Below, piece by piece: positions 32,811-44,733 of a stretch of 64,000 bases of DNA. Made by a program: the position numbers and the translations under genes. Under the pieces are notes generated by a model. It did not search any database. It saw only the letters and a list, made by a program, of their open reading frames with translations, and was not told the origin of the DNA. Source of the stretch: Leptobrachium leishanense (lineage: Eukaryota > Chordata > Amphibia > Anura > Megophryidae); NCBI GenBank assembly GCA_009667805.1, contig CM019069.1, positions 57,044,422 to 57,108,421 of the forward strand, read 5' to 3'. Within the stretch, counting starts at the first letter, position 1; the number at the start of each line of letters is the position of its first letter.

Positions 32811-33930
32811 ATAAACCTCTATACACAATGTTTTCATTATTATGACAACATTGTTGCAGACACATTCCTATCCTATATTTACCCTAAACTCAAAGAGGCA
32901 GACCTGACTTCTTTACCGCATACTGAATACCTGATTTTTAATGCTGTCTTCAAACACCGTATATCTGCAGTCTGCGCCAGTCCCCCTAAACATCAAACAT
33001 CTGCAGATATTCGCATACCAGCTGCGGATGTATAAATCAGCATGATGATTTACCACCTTTCAACTTTTACATTTGCTTTGTACACAGCAATCCCCGTGAG
33101 AGATATTTTTTCCCCTCTCCAGTCAAAAGACAGCAAAGAGAACTCTGCAAACCTCCTGCGGATCATGGGCAATATAAAGGCATCTAAAGTGACCGTTACA
33201 GGGCTTCTGACTGACACATGATAATACAGGCTCTGTAATTGCCATAATACATTGACGTAGCCACAGAGCATAATCCTTGCTTTTCCAGCGGCTCTCCATG
33301 AGAATGCTCAGTGATTGTGTCTGAACGAATAAATGTGTTAACTCCTTCTTGGCCAGATGATTAGAGTCCATTTGTGCGGTGGAGAATCATGGACGACCTT
33401 CATCAGGAGAATGGTCATATAATAATGTATCTTGGATCCAGTCAGACCCTCTGCAGCTGGCGTGCTCCTCTTGAGACAGGTCTTTATACAAAACGTGAGC
33501 ACGCTCGGACGTTAATGATGATACGCTAACATTTTTCAACTTCTTGTTTGTTAATGGTCTAACGATGCATTTTTCTCCGCTCTCTCCACGACGCATCCCT
33601 AGATACCGAGCGCTCTAACTCAGATTGTGATGTAACCTCTTTGGTGAACCTGGTGGAGGCTTTTAAAGGCCAGCATCTATTCCTAGTCCCCAGGTTGCTT
33701 GTAAACTTTAGATTATGTTCTCACGTTAAAAGCAAAATTGGATTTCAGTAAAGCCTGTTTTTTTATTATTATTATTTTTTTGTTGTTCTTGTTACATAAA
33801 ACCTTGTGCTACTTAAAAAAAACAAGAGGATCGACGCCTTAAAATGTGGGCTTTTGGGTGATAAATTTAGGCAATTAAACCTTCATGCCTTACATAGAAC
33901 AACTGGATTTGGATTGTTTGCCTGCCACAT
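32811..33930. other. Intron; no gene recognised
   Basis: No domain-bearing frame, RNA gene or repeat family was recognised. Confidence 0.35.
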
Positions 33931-34030
33931 TGAGACTTGAGAAAGGCTGCCGTGACGGCCGAAACGTTCATTTTTGTTTGTTTAATAAACAGAAAAATTT
34001 GAGTGCCTAGTACTCGCTTTGGGTTTCTGA
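33930..34030 (+). repeat. Hammerhead-like repeat fragment (Penelope-type tail)
   Basis: CTTGAGAAAGGCTGCCGTGA then CGGCCGAAACGTTC, a T-rich spacer and TTTAATAAACAG share their layout with each arm of the palindrome at 13258-13504: TTGANAA, GGC...GCC stem, GAAACGT, AATAAA. Critical core positions differ from an active hammerhead. Confidence 0.5.
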
Positions 34031-34303
34031 CAAATTAACTACAATAATAAAAGTTGGGATATCATTTCTGATGATGATGAGTCAGTTGCCTACTTCACCA
34101 TCAAATAGCCCATAGTAATTGGGCTGTGTTATAAAAATACCTCTCGGAGATCATTAAATGCCAAACTACTTTTATACTGAATGATGAAGTATGAGTTTCC
34201 TCTTGGGCCAAAACATGGCAGTATTGTGGCCACAAAAAAAGATAGGAGAAATCGATAAATATTCAACTCTAGTATGTAAAGAACAGCGTCAAACATCACT
34301 TAC

Positions 34304-34400
34304 CCATACAGTGCTGCAGAGGGATATCAGTCGCTATTCGGATGTCATCCACTGCTATTTCTCCCGCTTGCCCTTTACCAACAATTCCCTCAATGACAAC
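34304..34400 (-). CDS. nrp2: nrp2 exon: end of MAM domain
   Basis: This 97-nt exon (phase 0 to 1) encodes VVIEGIVGKGQAGEIAVDDI, then RIATDIPLQHCM. The GEIA.DDI block is the invariant C-terminal strand of MAM domains, and the following Cys closes the last disulfide. Acceptor is TTCCTACAG/GTTGTC and donor ATGG/GTAAGT. About 8.8 kb of intron separates it from the preceding MAM exon. Confidence 0.96.
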
Positions 34401-36180
34401 CTGTAGGAAATGAGCAAACACAGCAAAGTGATGAGTAAGTGGAAAATTCAAAGCACCAACACCTGAGTTAATTTCAATTCCGTAAAATCCATTAACTGTT
34501 TATCTTTTTTGTATAACGGGATCACAATTGCAAACGTAGCACTGGATACAATGTAGAAAAAAAAACATAACAATGGATTTGAGCTGAGCTTGGGAATGGA
34601 AAACTCATCACTGGTAATGGATCTGTTTTCCCTACGATGAAGCAGGGGCCAACTGTACCGCAATGAGGTATGGTGGTTTGGCTGTGTCTTCCCTGAGTTT
34701 TTCTCTCACTTATTTCAATCTGAATGACTGGCTACAATTTAGCTTAACAAAGTATAAGACCTGGCTGCCTGCCGGCAGACAAGAGAGGAGTGGGACGGCC
34801 AAATGGAAGCAGAGATGAATGAGGATATAAAGATCAATCAAGGAGAAGTCCAACAATCCTAATTGTTAGTAGAGACTGTGACTTATACAAACATAAACAG
34901 AAAATGCCAGTGTTGCCATAGCAGAGATATATTTAGGAAATATAGGGGTTTTTTTCTCCATCATTGTGGCAACATTTTTTAAAATATATTTTAGGAATTC
35001 TTTATCTCCTCATATATGGATTCATGTTACTCATAAGCCAGCCATGACACCAAATCTTGACTTTTTATTGACAGGTTGATTGGAAATCTTGTTTTATGGG
35101 CTTATCGCAGCCTCCAAGCATGTCAGGGTGTTGTTTGTAATAAAAATTAGAGTATTTTATCTTGGCTTGCTCTGACGAGATACATAGCACAGTGTCAGAT
35201 CTAGATCTGTTCTTCACAATCGGCAGTTGGCCCAGGCAGATACCAAGTGTCATTAAAGAGATGTCAGTAACCAGCAAGACTATTTACTGCTGATGTAAAC
35301 TGCTACATTAATTTAGTATGAACCTCCTAGGATTATCCTTTGTTGCGTTGACCACATGGCTACAGGCTACCCTGGTTTTCACACCGTCTGTAGATGTGTA
35401 CCTAATCATGCATCTCTATTGCTATCCTATATTCAAAATGCTACAAAACAGCAGTGATCCCCATCTCACATTTTAAATTTCTGTAAAAACGATGCACCTG
35501 TTTACATTTTATTTCTAAAAAACAGATTGTGGAAGACACTTCTCCTGCTCCACAACACAATGCGTGACTGTTGTTTGGCTCAGGGTCAGCGTACTGGCTG
35601 CTTTGTTAAATATAGTTCTACAGGGACTGACTGGCTACATAATTCATATTCCAAATCTAGTTTTTACTACGTGTTCAGTTCAACCCTCGTTGCTACTAGC
35701 TACAGTGAAAAACGCAAAGAAGTCTACTGCACATTAACTGCAAGTCCCTCTGGCTGGAAAGCGACTTAACAATTAGAATTTGAAAACGCAATCCTATCTT
35801 TTCCATTGCCAAGGTGTCTACTAACCCTCGATTAATACAATTTGCCTACTCCCTCTATAATCAATACAGCCTGCCCTGTCTGGCTTCTGAAGCAGCCAAC
35901 AAATTTAGAAGATGGAAGACATGCTTTTTTTTTTTTAAGTACAATTCTTCAATTTTATTTTCCAATACCGCCCTGTCACCTTTAAAAGAACAGAGTGCAA
36001 TCCATCGGAACATAAATGAATACATTTGACACCGCAGCTCTTGGGCAGTTTTGCTGCCAGGAAAGTTTTCCCTGTATAATATTTGACATGTAAACTGGCA
36101 GGATGTATATGAGCTCACATTGCTGTCACTCTCCATGTATACTTTGTGCCGCTTTGTGCTACAATGTAACTACATGAACC
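34401..36180. other. Intron; no gene recognised
   Basis: AT-rich sequence with no recognisable exon. The open frames at 35527 and 35861 have no domain similarity I can identify. Confidence 0.35.
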
Positions 36181-36182
36181 AG

Positions 36183-36719
36183 CACTGTGACATGTTAAAA
36201 GAGCTAGACTGGCCTTCGCTGGAATCTAGACGCACCCTTCACCTTTCCAACCTGGTGTTTAAGAGCTTTTCTGGGAAGCTGCCACCCTACCTGAATAGGC
36301 TGCTTCCCCTAGCAGCTCCCTCATCCTCATCCTATAACCTCCGATCCAGGACCTCTACCTTACTTGCAATACCGCAATACAAAAAGACAGTGGCTCGATC
36401 CTCATTTTCCTACCGAGCACCACAATTATGGAATAACCTCCCAGACGCCATCAAATCTTCCCCCAGTCTAAAGTCACTTAAGAGATCTCTATTAACATAC
36501 CTCAATACAGAATGCACCTGTAAACATGTAACATAGTGAATATATTTCTTTTCTGTTAATCTGTATATTTGTGCAATTTTTTTTAATATTTTGCATTTTA
36601 TTACTTTGTATTAATGTAACACTGTAACAATTTAATGTTGCTGAACCCAGGACATACTTGAAAACGAGAGAAATCTCAATGTATCCTTTCTGGTAAAATC
36701 CTTTATAAATAAATAAATA
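36183..36719 (+). mobile_element. L2-type LINE 3' end with SINE-matching tail
   Basis: The frame ending at 36535 encodes ESRRTLHLSNLVFKSFSG, then LPPYLNRLLPLA, YNLRSRTSTL, SFSYRAPQLWNNLPDAIKSS and LKSLKRSLLTYL. This is the conserved C-terminus of L2/CR1-clade reverse transcriptase ORFs (SFS..AP.LWN.LP). The 3' UTR ends with CCCAGGACATACTTGAAAAC, GAGAGAAATCTCAATGTATC and a TTATAAATAAATAAATA tail at 36646-36719. That tail is nearly identical to the 3' half of the tRNA-SINEs at 7196, 16255 and 32474. The 5' part of the LINE is missing. Confidence 0.85.
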
Positions 36720-36967
36720 CTTTCTTTGTAATAGCCAATTTCAATGTAAAATCCGTATCTACTTAAACTATATATATTTAAATCTTTCCTGCATATGGGC
36801 AAGTAGGCAGCATCAATGCAGAAAAATGATGTATTTGGAACCTTTCCTGGTATTTGGGATATTGGTTGGAATTGAAAAGGTTGTAACGGTTGTGGTAATG
36901 GGTAAGGCCTAATTTTGGCCAAGTTACGATTAGACAGGATGCATAACTAGAATACTTCAGACTAGAG

Positions 36968-37150
36968 CAGTGTTCCCAAACCCGGTCCTCGAGTACCCCT
37001 AACAGGCCAGGTTTTCCAGATATCTGAAGCACAGCACAGGTGATATGATTTGCTGCTCAGTGATTGCAGGATTCAGTCTGCATTTCCCCAAGAGAATCCT
37101 TAAAACCTGGCCTGTTAGGAGGGCTTGAGGACCAGAGTTGTGAACCACTC
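36968..37150. mobile_element. hAT-like MITE, family A, perfect 8-bp duplication
   Basis: Ends are CAGTGTTCCCAAACCCGGTC and GACCAGAGTTGTGAACCACTC-like. Flanks GACTAGAG (36960-36967) and GACTAGAG (37151-37158) are identical. This copy fixes the borders of the family. Confidence 0.93.
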
Positions 37151-37195
37151 GACTAGAGTAGAGGAAGACTTTGAATGACAGAATTATAATAGTTA

Positions 37196-37491
37196 GGGCT
37201 GCGGTCACACGAGCGCACTGAGTGCGCTCGTGTGACTGCACTTCACTGCGTCCGTCGCAGCTTTGTCACACAGGGTAGCGTGCGCACGAATTGCTCACGC
37301 TACCACCGGACGTCAAAAAGCCCTCCCCATCAAAAAGCTATGATGGACACTGATCCATAGGAGGATTGAGCTTTGTAGCGCTGAGCGCACTAACTGCGCT
37401 CAGTGAGGTGCCCATACGGGCGTCAGAGTGGAAGGAACATCCACTCACGGACATTCCTTCCGCTCTGAAAAACGCTCATGTGACCGCAGCC
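37196..37491. mobile_element. Harbinger-like MITE, family H3
   Basis: Ends are GGGCTGCGGTCACACGAGCG and GCTCATGTGACCGCAGCC; flanks TTA and TAA. A short internal palindrome GAGCGCACTGAGTGCGCTC follows the left end. CpG-rich, non-coding. Confidence 0.78.
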
Positions 37492-37867
37492 TAATGGGGA
37501 CATAAGGATTGGGGCACCTGACTTGATGATGCACAATCTTAAAGACAGGGACCCCAAACCTTTTGTATCTCAGGTGATTTCCATTGAAGATTATATAGCA
37601 TGGCATAAATCATTACTGTTTAGGATTCATCTACTATCATAGTCATTTCACGAGTCAAATTAACTCTACATACACATATAAGTTAGTGTTTGTGGGTTCT
37701 GTATATGCACAGCACTTAAATTTGATCACTCATGCCATTTTATGGCTACTCTGGGTCAAAAATAGCATAATGAGGTGATAGCGCTCCACCTGAATCACCG
37801 CCCGATTGCTAGCGGGTTAAAAAAAAAACTGTCAGTGAATCAGTATTAGCGCTTTTTAGCGCCAGCT

Positions 37868-38030
37868 TAGGCTGCAGGCAAACAAGCACACTAAGTGCGT
37901 GCATGTGACTGCACTTCCCTGCGTCTGTGATGGATTGACAGGGAAGGCCAATGGGGTAGCGCGCACAAATTGCGCGCTCTACCACCAGACGTCATTAAGC
38001 CCTCCCTGTCAAAAATCTAGACGGATGCTG
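37868..38030. mobile_element. Truncated Harbinger-like MITE, family H3
   Basis: GGCTGCAGGCAAACAAGCAC and GTGACTGCACTTCCCTGCGT follow the H3 consensus, including CCACCAGACGTCATTAAGCC. The right end is missing and the sequence runs straight into a family-C repeat. Confidence 0.65.
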
Positions 38031-38036
38031 ATGGGG

Positions 38037-38440
38037 CTACAGAATCAGTTGGCAGCAGCAGTAAAACCCCCTCCCCCTTTAAAAAATGAAATGCTCTCCT
38101 CTCATCCCGCAGCAAGAATGGCGATCTGCCACTTCTGGCCCTTGGGAGCAGAGTGAGACTGGGGAACAAAAGCCCCCAGTCTCCCTTTGCGATCACTCCA
38201 CCGACCTGCAGGATCTCTTGAGAGGCAAGATCCTGCCGGCCATGTGACCCGGCAGCAGAAGCCTCTATTGAGTTCAAGGGAACAGTCGGACGGCTCGTTA
38301 GCGCTGCCCCAAGCATCCAGGACCCTAGCGGCCACTACAGGGCAGGCTGCTGGTCTCAATGCCTGCCCTGTAATCTACAGGTTAAATGAGGGCACTAGGG
38401 GGAGATTAGCGAACGCAGCTGATAGTTTCTGGGAAGTGAC
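38037..38440 (-). repeat. Interspersed repeat, family C
   Basis: Reverse-orientation match to 740-1135: GATCCTGCCGGCCATGTGAC, CCGGCAGCAGAAGCCTC and CTGGGGAACAAAAGCCCCCA correspond block by block. The AGATTAGCGAACGCAGCTGA end matches TTAGCATTCGCTAACCTCCC of the first copy. Confidence 0.62.
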
Positions 38441-38564
38441 ACAGGACAAGGAATGGTTGCCTATCAAATCAAGATACTTCCTTCAAAGTCTAGCAGTCAT
38501 TTTTCCATTTGAAGTTTGAAGGGTTTCCACACGTATATTGTTCCTTCCATTTTTTTGTGTGATT

Positions 38565-38735
38565 TATGTGGTAGAGGCCAAAACAGTAATTGAATTTAAG
38601 CAGGCATGGGATAGGCATAAGGCTATCCTAAACAAAAGATAAATCCAGGTAAAGTATCCATGTAATTGGGCAGACTAGATGGGCCAAAAGGTTCTTATCT
38701 GCCGACATTTTTCTATGTTTCTATGTTTCTATTAG
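38565..38735 (+). repeat. CR1-type LINE 3' end
   Basis: GGCAGACTAGATGGGCCAAA then AGGTTCTTATCTGCCGACAT, ending in 8-bp-like repeats (CTATGTTT)n, is the standard CR1 3' UTR terminus. Upstream TTTAAGCAGGCATGGGATAG also fits. Confidence 0.75.
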
Positions 38736-40931
38736 CCTGATTCATACAATTTTATTTTACTTCCATAATATAATCTACTGAAGTGAAATAACAGATATTT
38801 TTTAACGTGTTCGCTTCCTGTGCTGAAACCTCCTGTAATTTTAAGTCAAAATATTGGAAAACACAAAAAAAAATCTTCAGTTGGAATGATAAATCAAAAT
38901 CCATTCTTGTTTGTTTTTAATGGAATTTTTCCCCTTATACAATTATTTTCTTATGGTGTATTGTGCAACGTTTAAGTTCCCCTAGTAATCTACAAATCTA
39001 ACGTACATCCTCTGGGAATTCCAAAGATATGCTCTCAAAATAAAATTTTACCCACTTCTAGGGTGAAAAAAAGGAAGAAGAAAAAAATTTGTCATAAAAA
39101 CATGGAATCTAACTGGTTGCATCCTGCAAAGTGATTGTAATCATACCCACAGCATGCGAGTTATTATCATCTCACTTCTCTCTCACTGCCTATTGACGCA
39201 CTCATGCATCAAGCAGAGCACATTCAGTATCAGCTCTTTCCTTGTTATTATTACTGGATCCTTATTTCACATTCAAAGTGTACGCTGCTTATGAAATTGT
39301 TGTCAGCTGATTAACAGTGTGTAAATGTGTGCGACTGGCATCAGGAAGTAATGTGTGTGACTAATTGGTAGAGAGTTTCGGTTGATTTTCCATCAAATGC
39401 TAGGTTTTCCTTAGAAGTCTTATAATTCTTCTCCTCTTCCATTTTTCCCTGACATCAAATGTGCTAATTTCTGTGTTTTTGAGTTTATAATTTGCATTTT
39501 TGAAAGTATAACACCCCTGCTACGTGTATTTGCACAAGAGGGGGAGGCAACGACATTAGAAGAGAGGAAAAAACGTAATGATACAAAGTGTTAGCATCGT
39601 CACACAGAGAATCAGCTCTTTTGACCAGTGAAGGGGTATTATTCATCCGATTATCAAAGCATGGTTGTCTTTATTTTGTTAACGCTTGCCATTTGCGGTG
39701 ATGATGTGTCATTTCCGTAAGATTACAAATCATGCTTGAAACACCCAGCTCATACCTACATGTTTAAACTACATGGAGGGCTGAAACATTTAAATAATTT
39801 TTTTAGCATAGCAAGACACGACTTTAACGTTCTGCAGAATACATCAAACACTAACTCCATCCACAAAGACCAAATGCTGCCATAGATCAGTGCTTTCTGA
39901 ATAACAAGCAGCGTACCGTTTAGTTGCTATAACAACACAAGAAACAGAGTGAAAACAACCCCGCTTAACTGAAGCCTCCGATGGGAGCTATCCAGATTCT
40001 CCTGTAATATTAAAATAAACATTGCTAATCCTCTTAATACCTATCTCTTATTGCACATCTGCCGGAGATGTCTATTTAATACAAATCTTGGGGAACTAGG
40101 AAACTCTCGTGCCCTACTGGTGTCACTTTATTAACCTCGAGATACATGCGTACACAGAAAGCATCGGGAGAATCGAGAATGGCAACTATGACAAATTTAA
40201 GCCACTTAGTAATCAGGAGCACTGTATCCAGTTAAGAACTTAGGGAATAAATGAATATTCCTATGTAAGATACATAAAGAATCCATGCATATATATACTG
40301 GAAGCATGATATTTTAGAAGATTGCTGGACAGTTCCTTATTTAGGGCTGTACGGGCAAGAAGGGTACTTTCGTCAACAGGCCCGCTGACCCATCCCACCC
40401 TTATAATTTTACCATCTTCCAAGCTATCTTATATTTTAGGTATGCCCTGATTTATTTATTGGTTACTTATTTGGTTCTCTCCATTTGTGTTTAGTGCACG
40501 TTTCCCATCATGCTTGACCATGGTCCTCGACCCAAAATATATATCTTGGCAAAGATGAAAGTCACTATATAGATTGGATACTAACCATTTTTCCCACCAA
40601 ACTTTTTCTTATCTGAAGATATGACGGCAGTTTGCTTCACTCAGTTTGGCGAGCAATACCCTTGTACTGAAATAGAGTTTGTTTTTATCGTCTTCGGGCA
40701 ATAAGAGAGTGTCCTATTTTTTCTGAATACTCTATATGACAGGTGTCCGAAGAATAGCTGAATCACTACCCCTGAGAACATTCCCATTGACCTTATGTCG
40801 AGAAATCTCCACCTTAGGGAAAAGAAGCAACAAGAGTACTTATGCCTACTTATAAAATAGAATTTTGTTTTACAATTATGGTGTAGAACTGATGAGTCCA
40901 CAAAGCCACAAACATCTCTGCTACTCCTTAA
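38736..40931. other. Intron; no gene recognised
   Basis: AT-rich, few obvious repeats. The open frame at 40641-40940 (minus) has no family resemblance. Confidence 0.35.
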
Positions 40932-42106
40932 CCCTTTCACTGCTGAGGCATTTCACCGCTGTGTGCTGAGCTAATTTTTACCGCTTTCGCTCATCATGTT
41001 TAAACGCGATTTGAAGCCACATTTTATTATACGACCCAGACATATTATATATCGTTCTTTCCGGCAGACTCGGCAGATTTATAAAATATAATTTTTTTAT
41101 TTATACGTCATGTCCTGCCTGTATATTATAACAAGAAATGCAATAAAATTTGAATTTTAAATCATCTGCAGCGGGTAAAGTGGTTTTTTTTCACATTTTA
41201 GCACATGAGAGTTTGCGGTTATATTTTCTATGGGGTGCGCTTGTACAAAAATTAGAAATTGGGACTTATTACATTTTTTGGGGGGAATTACGTGATTTTT
41301 AGCAAACGCACCCCATAGAAAAAATCATTAGTGCAGCATCATTGTTCACATTATAATTGAAATGTGAACAATATTGCTGCATTAATAAAAAACTTTTTTT
41401 TTTTATTATTATTTTTATTTTTTTAAATTGTATTTTTACTTTATACCTGGTCATGTTGGGTATCATTCGAAAGGCCATACTCAGGCCTTTCGAATGCCAC
41501 CCTCCATGACCCCCTAGCTTCCACTTAGGTTCTGGAAATATTGGGGTTCAAACGAACCCCCTATCTCCAACCCCCTATCTCCCGGGCAGCTAGGGATTCC
41601 CCAGCTATCGGACATCATCATGCTATGCGTGAGGATGTCAGGCAGCGAGGGGGGACCTGGGGGTGGAGCCGCCATCCAAGATGGCGGCCCCCACCGGAAC
41701 TAGGCCGTACTTCGGCGCCACAAGGCCCCGAAGTGCGACCCGGTACCTAAGTGGTTAAAGCCAGGCACCGCTTAAAAGGGGAGACTCTCCCCTTTTAAGC
41801 GGTGCCTGGCTTTTCTTTGTCGGACCTCCCGATCGAGAGGGAGAGGGATCCAAACAGATCCCCCCTCCCTTCCAGGCGATCTCCCGGCATTGCCGGGGGG
41901 GGTCGCCTGGAAATTACATCATTGCGCTTGGCGCGATGACGTCATTGACGTCAGGCGGGTCTTAACTTCAGCGTCTGAGGACCCCGGACAGAGAGGTGAA
42001 TATCTCTGCCAGGGGTCCCGCAAAGCTGATGACGTGTGGGACACGTCCTCAGCATACAGCGGGAGTAACTGAGGACGTGTCCCACACGTCGTCAGCAGTG
42101 AAGGGG
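40932..42106. mobile_element. piggyBac-like non-autonomous element, 1175 bp
   Basis: Ends are CCCTTTCACTGCTGAGGCAT and CGTCGTCAGCAGTGAAGGGG, both bordered by TTAA (40928-40931, 42107-42110). Inside are a hairpin with 20-odd-bp arms around 41756-41815 (GCCAGGCACCGCTTAAAAGG and its complement), a hairpin at 41466-41496 (CATTCGAAAGGCC/GGCCTTTCGAATG), and subterminal inverted copies of GAGGACGTGTCCCACACGTC. Base composition shifts from AT-rich on the left to GC-rich on the right. No transposase. Confidence 0.9.
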
Positions 42107-42116
42107 TTAAATGAAA

Positions 42117-42845
42117 GGTGTTATTCAGAAATCAAAAAACTTGCCACCGAATGATGAATTTCACCGTATGGTGCAATTTCGTGGCAGTGCATCTATGCAC
42201 TAAACTGTTAAGTCAACAAATACTGGCGAATTGACAGCGAAATATGGTGCAGATTGCCATAGATCATCCCTCTTTGACATTAACCATTACCTCACTATGG
42301 AATAATCTATTTAAAAAAAGCTTGAACTGCCCCGAAGTATCAGTGAAATGCCCTGATTTTTGGTGATTCAGCTCTACAGGTTTAAACAGGCGAATCCCAT
42401 AGGATTCAGTGTAAAACAATGTTATCATTTTTATTTAATTTACTTTTATATTAAACCGTTTATTCTTTTCATTTTCTGCAAACGGTCTTTTTATTTTTTG
42501 GAACATCTTTTTCATATTTTTTTATATACTAAATTTTTCATACCCAATTTTTTTTAAAAGGCTTTTTTTTTAAATTCTATAATAGACCTTTTTATTAATT
42601 ACACACATTTTTATGCATTTTTATTGGTTTAAACACCTATTAGAAGAATAGCAGAGTTCCGTGGGAGTTTTTTTTGTTCGGCAGTCACCTTGATGGTCTT
42701 CAGTGACTCCATCTTCGGCGCACTTTGGTGACCCTGCGGTGAATAGTAAATTCACCACAGGGTCGGCGAAATGGAATCGCAGAAGCGCACTGAAGTGCAC
42801 AAAACCTCAAAGTGCTGACATTTCGGTGCTTTCTGAATAAACCCT
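42117..42845. mobile_element. Palindromic MITE, family D
   Basis: Ends are GTGTTATTCAGAAATC and CTTTCTGAATAAACCCT. The middle (GGCGAATCCCATAGGATTCA; TATTAAACCGTTTATTCTTT) matches the element at 49889-50778 in reverse. A subterminal hairpin around CACCGCAGGGTCACC-like sequence flanks AATAGTAAATTC. Superfamily not determined. Confidence 0.65.
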
Positions 42846-43061
42846 GAAGTGTATCAACCTACATCTCCAAATGCTGCTAAACCAAAAGACTGTTGTTAAA
42901 ACCCAACAAGTGTTAGGCATTTGAACCTCAATTAAATGATGGTACTGAATTTTAGAGGATAAGTTAGTTGTAATGATATGGAACATGCAAATCAAGCTAC
43001 ATAAAGATGTTTGTGCTGTCATTTTCAATCTGTTTCCCCCAATGTGGAGTAGATGGAATGC

Positions 43062-43138
43062 AAAAATGGGTAGTCATCAACAATAAAGTAGTTGATGACT
43101 ATCCATCAACAGTAAATGGGTAGTCATCAACAATGGAC
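43062..43138. repeat. Short hairpin and direct repeat
   Basis: ATGGGTAGTCATCAACAATA occurs twice (about 43067 and 43116), and between the copies lies the inverted GTTGATGACTATCC. It lies about 46 bp from the 3' end of a MAM exon. Confidence 0.7.
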
Positions 43139-43183
43139 AAAATGACCATTATCTGTGAATATTCAGCTCAGCTCTTGGTTTAC

Positions 43184-43449
43184 CTGGTAATCCTCTTCAT
43201 AGCTGTGTAAAATGATTCTGCCTTCTCTCCAGTCACTTGCTTGCTCCTCTTTGATCATCCACAGCAACTTATTCTCGTGGTTGGATTTCCTAAGCACCTG
43301 CAATGTCCCTCCACTGGTACCAGAGGCCCTATACCGGAACACCATGCAGAGGGTGTTTGAAGGCAAATATATTTTGGGGCTTAGTAACCGCGCATGTTGC
43401 CCATCCTTTCTGCCACCACTAGGCAGTCTCAGGTAATTTTTGCTGCCAT
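43184..43449 (-). CDS. nrp2: nrp2 exon: central MAM (c) domain
   Basis: This 266-nt exon (phase 1 to 0) encodes DGSKNYLRLPSGGRKDGQHA, RLLSPKIYLP, CMVFRYRASG, GTLQVLRKSNHENKLLWMI and GRIILHSYEEDYQ. The order matches NRP2 MAM: LRLPSGG, ARL.SP..YLP, C..F.Y.A, LQV, KLLW.I, GRIIL.SY. The MAM domain supports receptor oligomerisation and spacing from the membrane. Acceptor TATTTCAG/ATGGC and donor CCAG/GTAAAC are clear. Confidence 0.96.
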
Positions 43450-44733
43450 CTGAAATAGGACAAAAAAACAACAACAATTATTTCTGGCCTTCAGTTCAAC
43501 AAACAATGGAAAAACCCCATAAAAAAAACCAATTGATATTGAACAATTGCCACACAGTTACTTCTTGGCTTTGCACACAGAATATCTTCAATGGCCAAAG
43601 AATAGAAAAATGGTTTCCTAAAATAAAGGTTTATTTATTAATGGGCACTGGTCTTAAAGGTAAAAACCCAGAACACATTTAGGAAGTGAGTTATGGGCAA
43701 CACGCATTTGCTCAAGTCCTAAGGTGCTAAATGAAGAAAATATAAGCATTAACTGTGGTGAGTAAATAAGCATGTGTTCCCACTGCACAACCGCAAAACC
43801 GCAAAAGATGAGACAGCAGTGTGATTTCTTGGTTCTCGAGCATGAAAACTATTTGAAAGGTCTGTGACAAATCTTTTTCTCCAGACAGTTTTCCTGCATG
43901 AGAGCTACCTCTTCGAAAAGCTATATTCATAGATAACTTTGTCATAAAATAAAAAAAAATCAATATAAACTTAAGAACCTAGGGGGGAAAAGAATATAGA
44001 GAGGAAACATCTCAATAACAGGGATAAAAATTCAATTAAGTCTCAGAGGCCTAAAATAAGTGATAAAGATCAGAATACTTAAAACATAAGAAACTAGACC
44101 TAGTGCTGACAGTCTGCAAACAGATACTAAAGTTGTTGCAATGGATGCTTCTTCAGATTGTTATTTCTAAGAATTCCACAAATGCAAACACATCTGTTCA
44201 ACGTCTTCTACTGGGAAGCTGTTCAGAGAAGAGAGTCTTTCAACAATTCCGACTCGGTTTCCCTTCCTTTAGCTTAGAAAATATCTTGCCTGGTACACAG
44301 TCCTACAGATCTCTGCGACAAGTTGTCTGCCTCCCAAAGAAAACCCTAGATAAAATGACTTGGCCAAGGGGACAGCGCGTTGTTACTCGCGTAAGAACCG
44401 GATGCGTTGGTTTAGTGCAAGCCACAAAGTTGCTCTCCGTACGATGACAGGTATACAAGAGGTTAAGAAAATAACTGGCAATTACAATATCTCAGGGGGA
44501 AGGAAATGAAAAGAGAAACTCAGCATAGGTTATAAAAATAGGTCTTTTCCTTCATGCAGAAGGCTCATTATATTAATTAAACATTATTAGCCTGATGGAG
44601 ATAGGCAGAGAACAACAGTATGTTGGTAAGTGTTCTTCCTTTTGCTGCAGGCTTCAGCTGTTAACTATGTTGCCTCCAGATCACTCTACATACAAGAGTT
44701 TCCCCTTAAAGACATATAATTTTAAAACATTTA
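43450..44733. other. Intron; no gene recognised
   Basis: No exon, RNA gene or repeat family was recognised between the central MAM exon and the H2 MITE. Confidence 0.35.

Noticed and set aside
36120..36536. 138-codon plus-strand frame as a possible host gene
   Set aside because: The sequence is the C-terminus of an L2/CR1-type LINE reverse transcriptase ORF, truncated at its 5' side.
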